NCBI RefSeq assembly: GCF_964199755.1 | Contig: NC_133913.1 | Location: 6,984,201-7,048,200, forward strand | Origin: Larus michahellis | Taxonomy: Eukaryota > Chordata > Aves > Charadriiformes > Laridae | Direction: 5' to 3' | DNA: 64,000 nucleotides | Shown: positions 11,655 through 23,352 of the stretch, in pieces | How positions within the stretch are numbered: position 1 is the stretch's first letter | Layout of the letters: every line of letters starts with the position of its first letter | Translations under genes and position numbers: made by a program | The notes under the pieces: generated by a model | Told to the model about the DNA's origin: nothing | What the model saw: the letters and a program-made list of their open reading frames with translations, nothing else | Database searches by the model: none

Positions 11655-12125
11655 ACTGTGGGCAGAGTCTGTAGAGTCTGTTGGAGTGGGTCCAAAGAAA
11701 GGCTCCAAAATGATCCAAGGGTTGGAACACCTCTCCTGTGAAGAAAGGCTGAGAGAGGTGGGGTTGTTTAGCCTGGAGAGGAGGAGGCCCTAGGGAGACC
11801 TTCTTGTGGTTTTGCAATTTTTGAAGGTGGCTTATAAGAAAGAAAGAGAAAGACATTTTACCAGGACCTGTAGTGAAAGGACAAAGGTCAATGGCTTAAA
11901 ACTGAAAGAGGGTAGATTTAGATTTAATATATAAGGAAGAAATTATTGTATGATGAGGGTGGTGACACACTAGAAGAGTTTGGCCAGAGATGTTATGGAA
12001 GCCCTGTCATTGGAAGTTAGTTTCAAGGTCAGGTTGGATGGGGCTCTGAGCAACCTGATCTAGTGAGAGATGCCACTGGCCATGGCAGGGGGTTGGACTA
12101 GATGGTCTTTCAAGGTGTCTTCCCA
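11655..12125 (+). mobile_element. CR1 LINE 3' portion
   Basis: Carries the CR1 ORF2 C-terminal region in decayed form (EERLREVGLFSLERRR-like codons near 11740-11790). The tail segment GGGGGTTGGACTAGATGGTC is at about 12089. The terminal octamers are missing. Confidence 0.8.
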
Positions 12126-12765
12126 TGTGTGCAAATGCATACATGAGCACAGCAAGAGGAACATGTACGTGAGCATGAACATGCCCACACACTGCTGAGT
12201 ACTAGGGCACCCAATGCCAGCTCTCAGCCTCTTGGGATGACTCTAGGCAAGTCCTTCAGGTGCCACAGTCAAGGCAATGAATCAGGCAGCATCAGCTTTA
12301 ATGAGCTCAAGAGCTTGACGCTGGTTCAGTCAATTCTTTTCTCGCCAGAAAAGAGAGAGAAAGCACAGTGGAGTCGAAGCTGCCATGACCTTTCCAGATA
12401 TTGAGCTTCTCCATGCCCCAGCTCTGCGGGTCAGGCACAACATAAAATCTAGAGAACATCCATATTGCTGCAACTACAAAGAATCTCCACATTACAACGG
12501 AAAAAACTCCTCCAGCCCTCAGATCATCCCAGATGTCCTAAGTGATCTCTTTAAGGACGATTTGGGGTGTGGGACTTGGCCCAGCACTGTAAAGGGTACA
12601 GTGCCTCAGTGGTGAGCCTGGGACAAGCCCGACTCCCCACAGGCTGCAAAAACAGGCTGGAGCACCAGAAATGACATGGACTGATCCCACTAATAAAGTC
12701 ACTCAGCATCGTCAACGCATTCCTTAAAATGCTATTTACTAGCGCTAAGACTAGAAAGAGAGGAT
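12126..12765. other. Duplicated flank
   Basis: The last roughly 230 bases match 53615-53870 in unit 3. This helps align unit 1 with unit 3. No gene is seen. Confidence 0.45.
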
Positions 12766-12767
12766 AG

Positions 12768-13170
12768 GAGGGATTGAAGGAGCTGGGACTGTTTAGTTTG
12801 AGGAAGAGGAGGCTGAGGGGAGACCTCATCGCTCTCTACAACTACTTGAAAGGACATTGTCGAGAGGTTGGTGCTGGTCTCTTCTCACAGGTAATTAGCG
12901 ATAGAACAAGAGGGAATGGCTTCAAGCTGCAACAGGGTAGGTTTAGACTGGACATTAGGAAAAAAATTCTTCACAGAAAGAGTGGTCAGACACTGGAATA
13001 GGCTGCCCAGGGAGGTGGTGGAATCACCATCCCTGAATGTGTTTAAGAGTCGTTTAGATGTGGTGTTAGGGCATATGGTGTAGAGGAGAACTTTGTAGAG
13101 TGGGGTTGATGGTTGGACTCGATGATCCCAAGGGTCTTTTCCAACCTAAATGATTCTATGATTCTATAGA
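12768..13170 (+). mobile_element. CR1 LINE 3' end, inserted after the duplication
   Basis: A near-continuous CR1 C-terminal frame ([20 protein letters not shown]) and an intact tail ending ATTCTATGATTCTAT. Unit 3 is continuous across this point at about 53870, so the element inserted after the units separated. Confidence 0.9.
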
Positions 13171-13234
13171 TAACCTTATATCCCGTCAGAGGGTGGGAAC
13201 TCAGAGCTGCTCTATATCAGCTGCTCTCAGAGAA

Positions 13235-13440
13235 AGAAAGAATCACAGAATGGCTGAGGTTGGAAGGGACTCCTGGAGGTCATCTTGTCCACCCTCCCTG
13301 CACAAGCAGAACCACGAAGAGCCAGTTGCCCAGGACCGTGTCCAGGTAGTTTTTGAACATCTCTAAAGAGGGAGACTTGGTAAACTCCTTGGAATACCTA
13401 TGCCAGTGCCCAGTCACTCCCACAGCACAGTACAATGTGC
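13235..13440 (-). mobile_element. CR1 LINE 3'-end fragment
   Basis: Reverse-oriented CR1 tail: AATCACAGAATGGCTGAGG, then TTGGAAGGGACTCCTGGAGG on the + strand, continuing into the C-terminal coding region. Confidence 0.8.
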
Positions 13441-13563
13441 TTCCCCCTCTCCAGGGCACAGGTCACTGGACTGATCCCATCCACAGAGGATTACCCAGTT
13501 TCGGTCAGTCGAGTATTAGAGCATTGTCTTCAAAGGAAACAGTTCTATTCATCAGTTCTACCA

Positions 13564-14310
13564 TCAAACACCACAACCCTGCCAGCTGTTTATTGGATGC
13601 GAACAAATACGAGCAGCTTTCCCATCCCCGTTTCTTAGGGTGCAAATCAAGGGGTTGAGCAGAGGAGTAAGAATCGTGTAAAGAACAGCTGCTGTTCTGT
13701 CCAGTGACCATTTGGAGGTCACTTCCCATGATGGTGGAGACACATGGGCCCTAGCAACAGACCATAGCAGTGAAATGGGAAGCACAGGTTGAGGTAGCTT
13801 CGTGCCTGTCTTCTGCACAGCAGAGTCACAGGGTGGTTCTTGCTCTGCACCTGTAGGAAGTGAGAATGAAGATGGGAGGTTCTCATCACCAATACTGAAG
13901 GTAATCACGGCCTTGTTGGCACAAGTGCCAGCACAAGCCATGTCCAGGGCAGCTTGTGAATCAGCTAAGAAGTGGAGGATGTGCTTGGGCCTGCAGGAAG
14001 CCAAATGGGAGGTGAGTATTGCATGCAGAGAAGGAGGCAGGGAACTGGCCAGCCTGTTCTGTGCCTGAACTGTGCCTGCCACCAGCCAGATGCACACAGC
14101 CTTATGCACGATGGCCTCATAGTGCAATGGGTTGCAGAGCGTCAAGCAGTGGCCGTAGGACATGAGATCGTAGAGGAAGCATTGAGCACTTCCCAGCAGA
14201 TGGAAGAAGTACAGGTGGGCCATGCAGCTGTGGAAGGAGATGTGTATGTCCCCTGGCCTGAGAAGTCATCCAGCACCTTTGGAAGGAAGGCACCAGAGAA
14301 GAGAGACTGC
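13564..14310 (-). pseudogene. Olfactory receptor pseudogene (OR10G-like), copy 1
   Basis: A relic of a seven-transmembrane odorant receptor. The main minus-strand frame (14223-13564) contains LYFFHLLGSAQCFLY of transmembrane 3, a degraded MAYDRYLA-type motif (MSYGHCLTLCNPLHY), an ACAGTCANKAVITF segment and PLLNPLICTLRN of transmembrane 7. The N-terminal third is missing, a frameshift lies near 14230-14240, and transmembrane 5-6 are scrambled. The L-Y-F-F-H-x-L-G-S motif and tail resemble the OR10G group, which in mammals sits beside and among TRAV segments. The family call is from memory; that it is an olfactory receptor is secure. A second copy lies near 54.0-54.4 kb. Confidence 0.85.
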
Positions 14311-14512
14311 AACTTTTGGTCTTCAGTCATTCTGAGCTACACTTCATCTGTCCTAATTCCCTCTCAGTGGAGGACATGGGTGGGGGGATTACCATCCTTG
14401 CATGTGTACTTTTTTTGCAAGGCAACTGAATTTTCATGGTGGGAAATAAGATATGAGACTGTAGTGGCTGCCAAGAGATAGTTCCACTGGTCATAAGGGG
14501 TAAGATTTACAC

Positions 14513-14830
14513 GTGTCCTGGTTCCGGTGGGGATAGGGTTAATTCTCCCCAGGCTCAAGCAGGGACACAGGTATTCCATCCCATGTGAGCCATGCCCACA
14601 GGGAGCTGCTGGGGGAGGGGGCAGGAAGTCGAGCTTGGAGCAGGCTGGGGCATCCAGGGTCTGGTCGGTGAGCGGCGATTCTGTAATCGTGTTTGTATAT
14701 TCCTCTATCCATGTTGTTGTTTTCTTATTCCCTTTGCTGTTCTGTTAAACTGCCTTGGTCTTAACCCACATGTTTTGCCTTTTTTCTTCTGATTCTTCTC
14801 CATATTGGGGAAGCCCGAGAGAGCAGCACA
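14513..14830 (+). mobile_element. Fragment of an avian ERVL-type LTR
   Basis: Opens with GTGTCCTGGTTCCGGTGGGG and GGGTTAATTCTC and closes with a TTAACCCACATGTTTTGCC region. That is the layout of the common avian ERVL-class solo LTRs. The 3' end is lost. It is absent from the matching unit 3 position. Identified from memory of the LTR start. Confidence 0.5.
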
Positions 14831-14834
14831 TGGT

Positions 14835-15640
14835 TCTTTGTTGCCATATGAGGCCAAACCACATCAACATGTTAAAAAGTACTCTCCCCCTGAGAAGGGC
14901 AGCCAATTTCTGAGTACAAATTCTTTGGGGGGACCAATGAAGCAGTCAAGAGCTCTGTACCTGCCTTCAGCACTCATGGGAAGTGCACCCAGTACCCTCA
15001 TCCTTGCTGATCTTCCCGTTCTCCTGCACGATCTCTATCACAGCAATTTGATCTCCTTCAGAAATAAACTGTCCCCGCTTCTGTCCTGACCACCCTCAGC
15101 TCCCACATGCTTAGCTCCAGTTTCGAGCCTTGATACCTTCAGTGGCATAGACAACTTTACCCTGCTGCTGCCTCCAGGCCATGGCCCCTAAACTACGTGG
15201 TGGAGGGGAGAGGTCATCCCAAAGGCTGTTCCCTGCATGACCACTCCTGCTATTCTGCCAGCAAATCATCTTCCAGAGCCCCAGACCCTTCACCCCACCA
15301 CCCCAGAGCAGCTCCGTCCATAGCAAGAGGAACGCCCTTCCTCAAGAGCTCATGGGGCTGCTGAGTCCTCAGGATCTCCTGCCTTCTGGGCATTTGTGGG
15401 CAGAGATACCAGCAGGCCAAGGCCTGATGCTCACTGGCAGCAGAGCAGCCACAGATGTCTTCCTCAGCTCCAAGGGATGGTTCCCAAAAGAGGAGCCAAT
15501 GTAGGATGTTTGAACTGCTCATTTGTCTGTGACTGGAGCAGGGTTTCCTTGTGCTCTCAACCCCTTCCACCCCTTGTGCTTTGTCAGGATGGGAAGTGTC
15601 CACAGAGGGAAGGACCACATGGAGACCAAGCTTGAATGCA
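14835..15640. other. Duplicated flank downstream of keratin 2
   Basis: Matches 54480-55125 in unit 3 along its length. It includes the 3' flank of the keratin transcript on the minus strand. No protein signature is seen in either copy despite open frames. Confidence 0.5.
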
Positions 15641-15647
15641 ACGGAAC

Positions 15648-15653
15648 TTTAAT
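15648..15653 (-). terminator. Probable poly(A) signal of keratin 2
   Basis: ATTAAA on the minus strand, 334 bases downstream of the stop codon, in sequence conserved with the keratin 4 3' region. Confidence 0.55.
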
Positions 15654-15986
15654 GAGTCAAAAGAGGGAAAGAAAGTCATTCCAAGTGGGGGGTGCCAGTT
15701 CATGGATCCCCACGGGCAGCTGTGAGGGTGCGGTCCTTGGCCGTGGAGATGCTCCTGCATCATGTCTGTCTGCCTGCCCCATAGAGGATGAAGAAGACAC
15801 ATGGTTCCCACCAGGTGGGCCTTGAGGGAACCTTGCTGCTAAGGGGATATGAAGCAAACAAGGAAAAGGGAGAGAAAAGCAAAGTCGTTCAGCTATGCTG
15901 AAAGCAACATTGAAAACATTGAACCTTTGCCCAGCACCATGTTCTGCGTTCCTCAGGGTGTCTCCTTGGGGTTTCCCCCAGAGTCT

Positions 15987-16292
15987 TTAGCAGGGGAGGC
16001 ACCTTCTGCCATAGTAGCGGCTGGAAATGCCAGAGAGGTCACAGCAGCCAGAGTTGATGGGCACTCCATCACAGCTGAGGATGCTGCCAACGGCAGCGGA
16101 GGTGGAGGATCCCACAACGGTGTTCTGTGGGAAGGAGCTGAGGATGGGGCCAGGCAGGGTCACCACCACGGGGGAGGGCTGGATGACAACAGAAGAGTTC
16201 TGGCACTGCCTGACACAGGGCTCATTGCAGCTGTTGGCCAGAGGTGTTGGGCCACAGGGCTGGCAGGGCTGGCACTGGTCGTAGCAGGACAT
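15987..16292 (-). CDS. Feather (beta-)keratin 2
   Basis: An intact feather keratin of 101 residues starting [10 protein letters not shown]. The frame stays open far upstream, but the acceptor 22 bases before this ATG and the paralogues fix the start. The core beta-sheet segment ([17 protein letters not shown]), the [12 protein letters not shown] stretch and the C-terminal CLPC are present. It differs from keratin 1 mainly in IQPSPVVV versus IEPPAVVV and in the last residues. The neighbouring receptor V segments run on the opposite strand, so it has its own promoter (16728-16735) and is not part of their transcripts. Confidence 0.95.
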   Translation of the reverse strand: MSCYDQCQPCQPCGPTPLANSCNEPCVRQCQNSSVVIQPSPVVVTLPGPILSSFPQNTVVGSSTSAAVGSILSCDGVPINSGCCDLSGISSRYYGRRCLPC

Positions 16293-16662
16293 GTCTCTAA
16301 GGGTAGAGGTGCACCTGGGAGAGAAGCAGGGAGGAAAGAGAGCACAAGGATGGGTGAGGAGCAGCCTGGTTACCCCACCACAATGGAGCCAAGGCCACTT
16401 CTGGGTGGGGAGCTGGAAGCTCGGCAGGGCCCACATGGTATATATTGCACTACAAAGAGCAGTCTGGCCCAGGGAAGGCCTTTCATTGGGCATAAACCAA
16501 AAGATCCCTCTGCCACGTCCCAGTCTCTCACTAAGCAGGCACTCACCCCTCTTCCTTCTGTCAAGAGAAGAAGTCAGAAAACCCAGGAGAGGACATAGCC
16601 AATATCAGCTGAGATGTCCATCAGGGAGAGATCTCACTTTGAAAGAAGAAAAGAGGCTCCAG

Positions 16663-16735
16663 ACTCACCTGGTTCCCAAGGAGAAGGAGGCCAGAGAAGT
16701 GCAGGAGAGAGCAGGGACTTGGGCTGGCTTTTATA
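16663..16735 (-). promoter_or_regulatory. Keratin 2 core promoter, exon 1 and splice donor
   Basis: TATAAAAG at 16728-16735. Exon 1 ends at 16669 with donor GTGAGT (16663-16668). The intron is 16315-16668. The distance from TATA box to donor is identical in all four keratin genes. Confidence 0.8.
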
Positions 16736-16739
16736 CCTG

Positions 16740-18555
16740 CCCTTCATTGCCACAGCACCAGAGGCACCCTTTGCAGAGGTAACAATTTTTGGACACAGTC
16801 ATCTTGAATGCAAACCATCACAGCTAATGATATGGGCTGTGCTTTGGTTTCCAACACTGCTGCCTTTTCATTTCCAGAGCTGTGCCATGCCCATTCCCAA
16901 ATGAAAGCTTCTTGTTACTGCTAGAATGAAAGGCCCCAGGATTTCCAGGGCAGGAATGCAGCAGTGCAAGGCAGAAGAGTCAGCTCAAGTGCTGGAGTGG
17001 TCCAGGGCAGGAAAGACACCTCAGCTTGGGTCACTCCGGTGGGGCTGTTTGAAGTGTTTTCCTCAGGAAGACAATTCAGCCATCCTCAGCTCGACGCCCA
17101 TGGGCTCCCGTGCATGAGGATGCTTTCCCTCCCTCCTCTACTCCCTCCAGTGGTCACTTGTTGTTGCCTCCCCAGGTATGTGCGTTGTGTTGCTAGGTTT
17201 TGAACCTGTCCTGACTACCACTGACCTCAGGAAAAAATTCTGGCTGCTTTGGAATGGTGCCCACTCCCTGGAGTCTGTGAGTACACAAACAATGGCATGG
17301 GCATGTCTGGGGCCTTGTGCTTCCGCACAGAGTTCTAACTCTGTAACAACCCCATCTGTCCTTGGCAGACTCCACGCTTGCTTGTGTCCCTACTTGTCTT
17401 CTTGTCTTATGTGCACTTGTGTGCAGCCATGTTTCTGTGGATGAAAGTGGGAGCACAAATTTGTGGATGACTTGATGCTGTTGTGCATTAACGTGTCTGT
17501 GTGTGTGTGTCCTCGTGTGTCCCTCATTACAAGGGAATGTGCTGCTTATGGTGGGGACAGTCAGAATAGTGTCGAAGTGCAGCAGGTTCCCAAGGTCAGA
17601 AGGAGCCCGACCTCAGCGGAGTGGTGATGGCACCAGCCTGCTGGAGATGCGTCCAGGGAAGAGGCACTGAAATGCAGCCCCTGCCTCCTGACACCTCCTT
17701 CTCCTGCCCCTGCAGAGCTCACACTCTGCTGCTGCCCATTTCAGGCCCCAACAAGGATTGTTCCACTCCAATTTGGATCCTTAGTTGAATTCAGTGTAAT
17801 GATATTGGGAGTGCCTCAGTGTGGCTGGCAGTCCCCACTCCCTGCCTCTCCAGGCCAGAACACAGCTGCTCTCCCCAGTGTTAGAGAGTTCAAAGGATGG
17901 CGACTGCTTTCTGGAGAAGGAGAAAGGCTGAGGAATCCTGCCCACCATGTGCTGGCCATCCCTGAGTGGATCTCCTTCCAAAGCAGTGTCAGTGGTTTCT
18001 GGGATGCACTTGTGCTCTTCACAGGCCTGGTGCTGTGCCAGGCAGGGGCCAAGACCTTTTCGCAAACAGGTCCTTAATGAACGGAACACAGAGTCTGATA
18101 TCACTGCGCTGTGATTGGAAAAACAGACTCTGAGGATTTCACAGGAGGAGCCAAAGAACTGATGACAGCTTTGATGTTCATGCTCAGAATGTTCATGTCC
18201 TATATTGGAATCTCAGTGTGAGCACCCAGCAACTGTCCCTGGGAGGGAAGGACATTGGATCCAAGGCCACACTGCCCCAAAGCCCACTGCTGTCCTGCAG
18301 GGCTGTCCAGAGATACCCTCATTCAAACAAGGGCTATGCACAGTACAGAAAGTTACTGAGCCCATATCCCTGCCTGAATGTTTGTTTTCCTGGACTCACA
18401 TCCAGCTTGGAGATAAGGCAGCTGAGGGCTCCTCCACTTCCCTGTAGTGACCCCATAGAGATGAGTGCCAGGGAGCTCCTCCAGGGGAGCTCAGCCAGGG
18501 CTGGTTTCCCTCTCCATGGAGGTGCTTCCCAGCTGAGGAGCTGATGGCCAAGCTC
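16740..18555. other. Triplicated non-coding block, copy 1
   Basis: Collinear copies lie at about 31915-33340 and 56205-58330. The left part is keratin upstream sequence with the AGCTAATGATATGGGCTG block near 16823. The middle has a GT-rich run near 17495-17520. No frame is conserved among the three copies. Confidence 0.55.
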
Positions 18556-18559
18556 ATTG

Positions 18560-19245
18560 CTTTCTCAGGAGGTAACAGTCACTGTGGAGAAGGGAAAGGC
18601 AGGACATGAATGTACATAGAGTTTAGCAAGACCTTTGACAGCCTCTCTCCTACTTCCTTCAGAGCCAAATTGGGGATAAATGGGTTGGAGCATGATAAGG
18701 TGAGAGGAAAATTGGCTGGAGTGTTATGCAGAAAGGATTGTGAGCAGTGGTGCAAAGCCCAGCTGGCAGTCAGGTACTAGTGGGGTCTCTCAGGGATCAG
18801 CAGTAGGACCAACACTGTTTCTTGATTTCTTGAGCAACATGAGAGGTGGGAAGGAGAGCACTCCCGCCAAGGCCCGCGAACACTGACTCAGGGGGAACAG
18901 TTGCTACACTGAGCTGTGTATAGGTAAAGTGTTCTGAACGGGTCGAGGAACCACATATTCAGAGGAGACGGAGAAGACAGGCCTTGCCTCTGGAAGTGCC
19001 CAATGACAGGAGTAGAGGCAATGGACATCAGCTGGAACAGGGGAATTCTCATGAAGCAGTAGGCTAAAAGAAATAGTGAATCAAGGAAGGGGTTTCCCAG
19101 GGAGGCTGTGCAATCTCCATCCTGGGAGGTGTTCAAGGCTGGGCTGAATGTGACCTTGAACAACCTGATTTGTTCTGAGCAGGGGTTGTTACAGATGACC
19201 TCTGGAGATCCCTTCTCACCTACATTCTGACACTGTGATTCCCCA
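18560..19245 (+). mobile_element. Old CR1 LINE fragment, copy 1 of three
   Basis: A decayed CR1 reverse transcriptase region (FSKTFDSL-like codons near 18620) and a 3' tail with ACCTACATTCTGACACTGTG. Homologous copies at 33345-34080 and 58335-58990 show it was present before the cassette triplicated. Confidence 0.7.
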
Positions 19246-19641
19246 CCACCCCTGTCCTCCCTGACCCCTGCCCGCCCATGGGCACATTTGTCCTCACACT
19301 CCCTCTGCCCCAACACAACTCCTAGGCATTGTGCTGGGGCTGCAAAGCAGCAGCTGAAGGGAGGCTCTCAGCCTCCTCACTCCCAGCTGCAGGAAACGAG
19401 TGGCTGCTGGTTCCAGTCCATGGGCTCGGAGAGAACCCTGGGAAGCTGGTCCATGCACTGGTCCAAGGCCCCGCTGCTGTGCCAGGCTGCAGCTGGCGCT
19501 GTGCAGGCTTCTTCCGGCTGGAGGACGGGGAGAGTCCATTTCCCAACTGGGAAAAGCAGCAAACCCTGAGCGGTCTGAGCAGGAGCGAGCCCCCGGGCGG
19601 TGCCGGCGCAGAGCTGAGCCCCAGGACGGAGCTGGCGGCAG

Positions 19642-20864
19642 ATGGCAGGAGCGGAGAGGAGGCGGTGGAGAGGAGGCGGCCTTGCGGGGCTGGCCGCGCT
19701 GCTGCTGGGTGCATGGGGTGGCAGGGGTGGATGGGGCCGGGGCTGTGCCCAGTGGGTGCCCCAGGGAGCCCAGCGTCAACTCTTCCCTCTCCTTCTTCAG
19801 CCTCTCTTTACCACTCCTGACTCTCTGCCATCTTTTATGCCCCTTTCCAACCCCCCGAGTCCCCTCTTCCTGTTCTTCCTCTTTTTTCCCCACCTCTGTC
19901 GGTACTAGCCTCCTTGCATGTACACCTGATTTTTCATGCACCCTCTCCTTCCCTTGTGCATTCTGCAGTTCTTATTGCCCTCAATATAGACCTCTCTCCT
20001 TCACTGTAACAAGCCCTCTCCCTGTCTGCTCTTTATTCACTCACACACTCATATTCTGACTCATGTCTCCATGCATCTACCATCTCCGAAGCCTCTTCCT
20101 ACTCCTCGAGACCCCTCTCTCATCTTTCTCTCTGCTTCCTTCATATCCATAACCACAAATTGTCTTTTCTGCACCGTGCCATTATTCCATATATCCTCTG
20201 ATCCCCCTGCGCTTTCTGCATTTATTCTTCTTCTCAATTCAACCCTTCATCATTCACTGTAACACTTCCAACTTTCCTGTCTCCCCTTCTTCTCTCCACC
20301 CATGCATCCATCCACCCATGCATCCATGCATCCATCCCTCCACCTAGTTTTCATTCTAACTCTGTATGCATCCATTAAAAAGTCCCTTGCAGACTTGTCC
20401 CCTTGCTCCACAAACTCACAGCAGCATCACTCTTGATAGCCACATGGTCCCCATTTGTTACAGTCCAGCTCTATCCACATGCCACTCTTTCTGACGATTT
20501 TTCTGGCAAAACAGCCATCAGAGATGGTTGCTCTTAGGTGATCTTTGGCCTTTTCTTATACTTTCTCAGCAGTGGCTGCGGGCAGAGCCCAGGTGCAGCA
20601 GGAGCCGTCGGCAGAGACCACCGAGAGCACCGGCATCAGCATCAACTGCTCGAATCCCAACATAAAGCTTTCCTACTACATCTACTGGTACCGTCAGCTC
20701 CCGGGACGAGGCCCCGCACTGCTCCTGAGCACTCTCAAAGACTCCAAAGAGCTGCGGGACCCGCCGGGGCGGCTGTGGGTGTCGGCACACCGCCGCTCCA
20801 GCGCCCTGTGGCTCGCCCGGCCCCGGCGCGGGGACAGGGCGGTGTATTACTGCGCCCTGGGAGA
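19642..20864 (+). CDS. T-cell receptor alpha/delta V segment, subgroup B copy 1 (V-B1)
   Basis: Variable domain of a T-cell receptor alpha/delta chain, apparently intact. The leader exon 19642-19708 ends in LAGLAALLL in phase 1 at a GTGCAT donor. The V exon 20580-20864 begins after a TTTCTCAG acceptor. It encodes the first Cys (INCSNPN), framework 2 Trp (YWYRQLPGRGP) and the final RAVYYCALGD. A well-formed 23-RSS follows. The leader start is odd. The sister copies begin MRQC/MRRC from an ATG inside a segment deleted here. An upstream ATG now supplies an Arg-rich N-region (MAGAERRRWRGGG) in frame with the old hydrophobic core. Whether this still works as a signal peptide is uncertain. Confidence 0.85.
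20297..20342 (+). repeat. CATC-type microsatellite in the V-B1 intron
   Basis: Imperfect CATC/CACC repeats. Shorter related runs occur in the matching introns of V-B2 (about 42283-42300) and V-B3 (about 59648-59672). Confidence 0.7.
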
Positions 20865-20903
20865 CACGGGGAGAGGAGCCGGGGCTGCAGCCGGGCAGGA
20901 ACC
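20865..20903 (+). other. 23-RSS of V-B1
   Basis: Heptamer CACGGGG (20865-20871), a 23-base spacer and nonamer GCAGGAACC (20895-20903). Heptamer and nonamer are identical in V-B2 and V-B3, which supports the assignment. Confidence 0.8.
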
Positions 20904-23340
20904 GGCGCGGGCGGGGCCGGGCGTGTGTGTCGGGGCCGGAGGGACAGCCCCGGGCGGGCCCGCCAGGGGGCGCTGCCGCTCCGCCCGCCGGGGCCGCCTC
21001 GCCACAAACGGCCCCAGCCAGCCCCTGGCCCCGGGCCGCTTCTCGTGCCCGACCAGCCCCGGCAGCGGCAACTCCGCACTCCCAGCGGGACGCACACAGA
21101 AATCCCCCGCCACACTGCCGCCGCCGCGGGGGCAGGAATGGCGCCCGGAGCGCTAGCCGTGTCCGGCGGGGCCCGGCAAGGAGCGATGGCAGCCGCCGGC
21201 CCCGCTGGCGCCCGGCAGGGAGCCACGCCTTCCTGCACCGCACAGGGCGGTGGGCGGCAGAGATCCTCCTGCCCACGGGCAGCCGCCCAGCCCTCTCTCC
21301 TGCCGCACGGACCGCCCACTGCTGACATGGAACATACAGGGCCTATTCTGGGCCTTTTGACTTTCCCCACGAGGATGCCGAGGGAACCCTGAGCAGCTGC
21401 TTTTGTCTGCTCTGCAACCACGGGGACTCTAGGGCACAGTTGCCAATGCCAAACCTGCCTTAGAAAAGGACAACCAGAAAGGGTTTCTCATTTCATTGCT
21501 CTGTGAAAGCTCAGATATACAATGGAAAACTGAGTCCTCCAGCCCCACATTTTCGCAGAGCTTTCAAAATGTTCCTGCTGGCATTACAAAGTCGTTGCAT
21601 GTGTTCAGGAGTTGAAGCTCCCCAGCAGCAGGAGAAGGGCATGTCGAGGTCAGAGGCACCTTCAAGCGCTCCCCAGAGGGGCTCAGTGGTGAGACCAGGA
21701 GCTTGTTTGACAGGATTCAGCACCTCTGGAGTTGAGGCCCAGGAGGCAGGGTAAACCGCTTGGCCTGGACACATTGAGCGCAGTCTCAAGGCATGCCAGG
21801 TTCCTCCTTGAGGAGTGAGTCAGAAAGGGATTTGCTGAGTTGCCCTCAGGGGCTTGGAGGTCTGAGGGGAGTGAGAGCTGGCAGGAGGCCTGTGGCAAAA
21901 GACTGTGGGCTCCAGCCAGTCCCCGGGGAACCCTGTGTGTCTCAAATAGCTGACAGAGGTAGTCAAACCCCATGGTCAGAGGCTTCCAAGGCACAGAGTG
22001 AAGGATCAGCCCTGCTCCTTATTTTCTTTCGACTTGATGGCTTTATTTCCAGGGAACTCCTGGCAGGTGACAAACAAGGCAGAGCAACAGGTATGGCCAG
22101 GCCAGCACTCACATTAGACACATGCTCACACACTTTAGCCCCTCTCATCGCTTTCTCCATCTGTCTTCCCACGCTTGCTCCTGTCCAAATGGCCTTGATC
22201 CCTCTCTTTCCCCATCTCTGCTGCTTCTCCTAAGCATCCCATGTCACACACAATCCCCAAATACTTTTTCACCCTATCCCATAAGGCGTTTGATCCCCTT
22301 GTAGGCAGAAACATCCCTGAGTTTTTGTGATGATCCTCTCTTCTCACACTTCTGGAGGGTGCCATCCCTAGAGAAAGTGGCTGATTGTGATACTTGAATG
22401 AAGAAGGATTTGATGTCTGTGAAGCAGAGGGCTGTGCTGGATGTCCTCCAGCCAAGAGAGGGGGTGTGTCTTACTGTGGGTGGGATGTTTACAGCAGGTG
22501 CTCTTCCTAGAGACATTTCTCTTGAAAGGTCTCATCCATGGCCTTGGGAGAAAGGAGAGAAAACCCTGTAGGGACAGGGAATCAGACACCTGGATCTAGG
22601 TGCTATTGGCCATTCCTCGTTCTGCCTCCTTTCAGACACTACCGAGGCACAAGGACCACATCACGAGTGCAAAAGTTCCTCTCTCAAACCCCATGACAGG
22701 TGAGTGCAGACCCTTTTCCCTGGCTGGGCAGTGGATGCCAGGAGAAGTTCACTGCTCCCATGCTGGGGGCTGGTTGTGCTGGTTGTGATCTCCAGGAAGA
22801 GCAAAAAGCAGGAAAACAGCCTGCAGCCTCCTAGTGTCTGACAACAGACTGCTTGCTCTCTTCCTTCAGGCTTCCACAGGAGTTTTCCAGTCCTCAGGTC
22901 CCTTTGGCAGTGTGACCTGGAGCTGAGAGGCAGCGATTCTACACCAAGCTATGTCTGCCTGAGGGGATGCTCAAGCACCTTCTGACATGGAACACTGTGA
23001 GAAGCCTGGCTGTGGCCTGACTTCCCAAAGACGAGCCTTCCCGTGCTGAACAACCTCCCCTTGGCCCTTGCAAAATTAGGGTCACAGTTTGGTTTCGTTC
23101 CTTGGGCTGAGCACTTTAACAACTTCAATTAGTCTCTCTGCAGAGCCTCCTCGTGGCAGAGATGTGGAGTCCCAAGCCAGACAGTCCCAAACTCCTGTCT
23201 GCAGCAGCAGAGAAAGAGTTTTGCTCCACCCCCTGTGCTGAGGGTTGGTGGGTGCTTTGGGCTGGCAGAGGGAGGAGAAGTGGTGAACTCTCAAGCTTCA
23301 ACTCCTGCTTCCTGAGACATGCTTTGACACGGGGTGCATG
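20904..23340. other. V-B1 3' flank: CpG-rich start, then a duplicated block
   Basis: The first roughly 500 bases are very GC- and CpG-rich and conserved after all three V-B copies. The rest (21490-22830) matches 45120-46960 and, more loosely, 60840-62250. Long frames on both strands in the GC-rich part reflect a lack of stops rather than genes. Confidence 0.5.
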
Positions 23341-23352
23341 GGAGAGTGTGAC

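Noticed and set aside
15849-16598. 249-codon plus-strand frame across keratin 2
   Set aside because: Antisense to the keratin coding region; the same antisense frame appears at every keratin copy and simply mirrors the keratin codons.
17190-17260. Possible extra V exon or coding exon in the triplicated non-coding block
   Set aside because: No frame is shared by the three copies, and there is no Cys/Trp framework or recombination signal.
19294-19941. 215-codon minus-strand frame across the V-B1 leader
   Set aside because: Low complexity, interrupted or different in V-B2 and V-B3, and antisense to a leader exon that explains the sequence.
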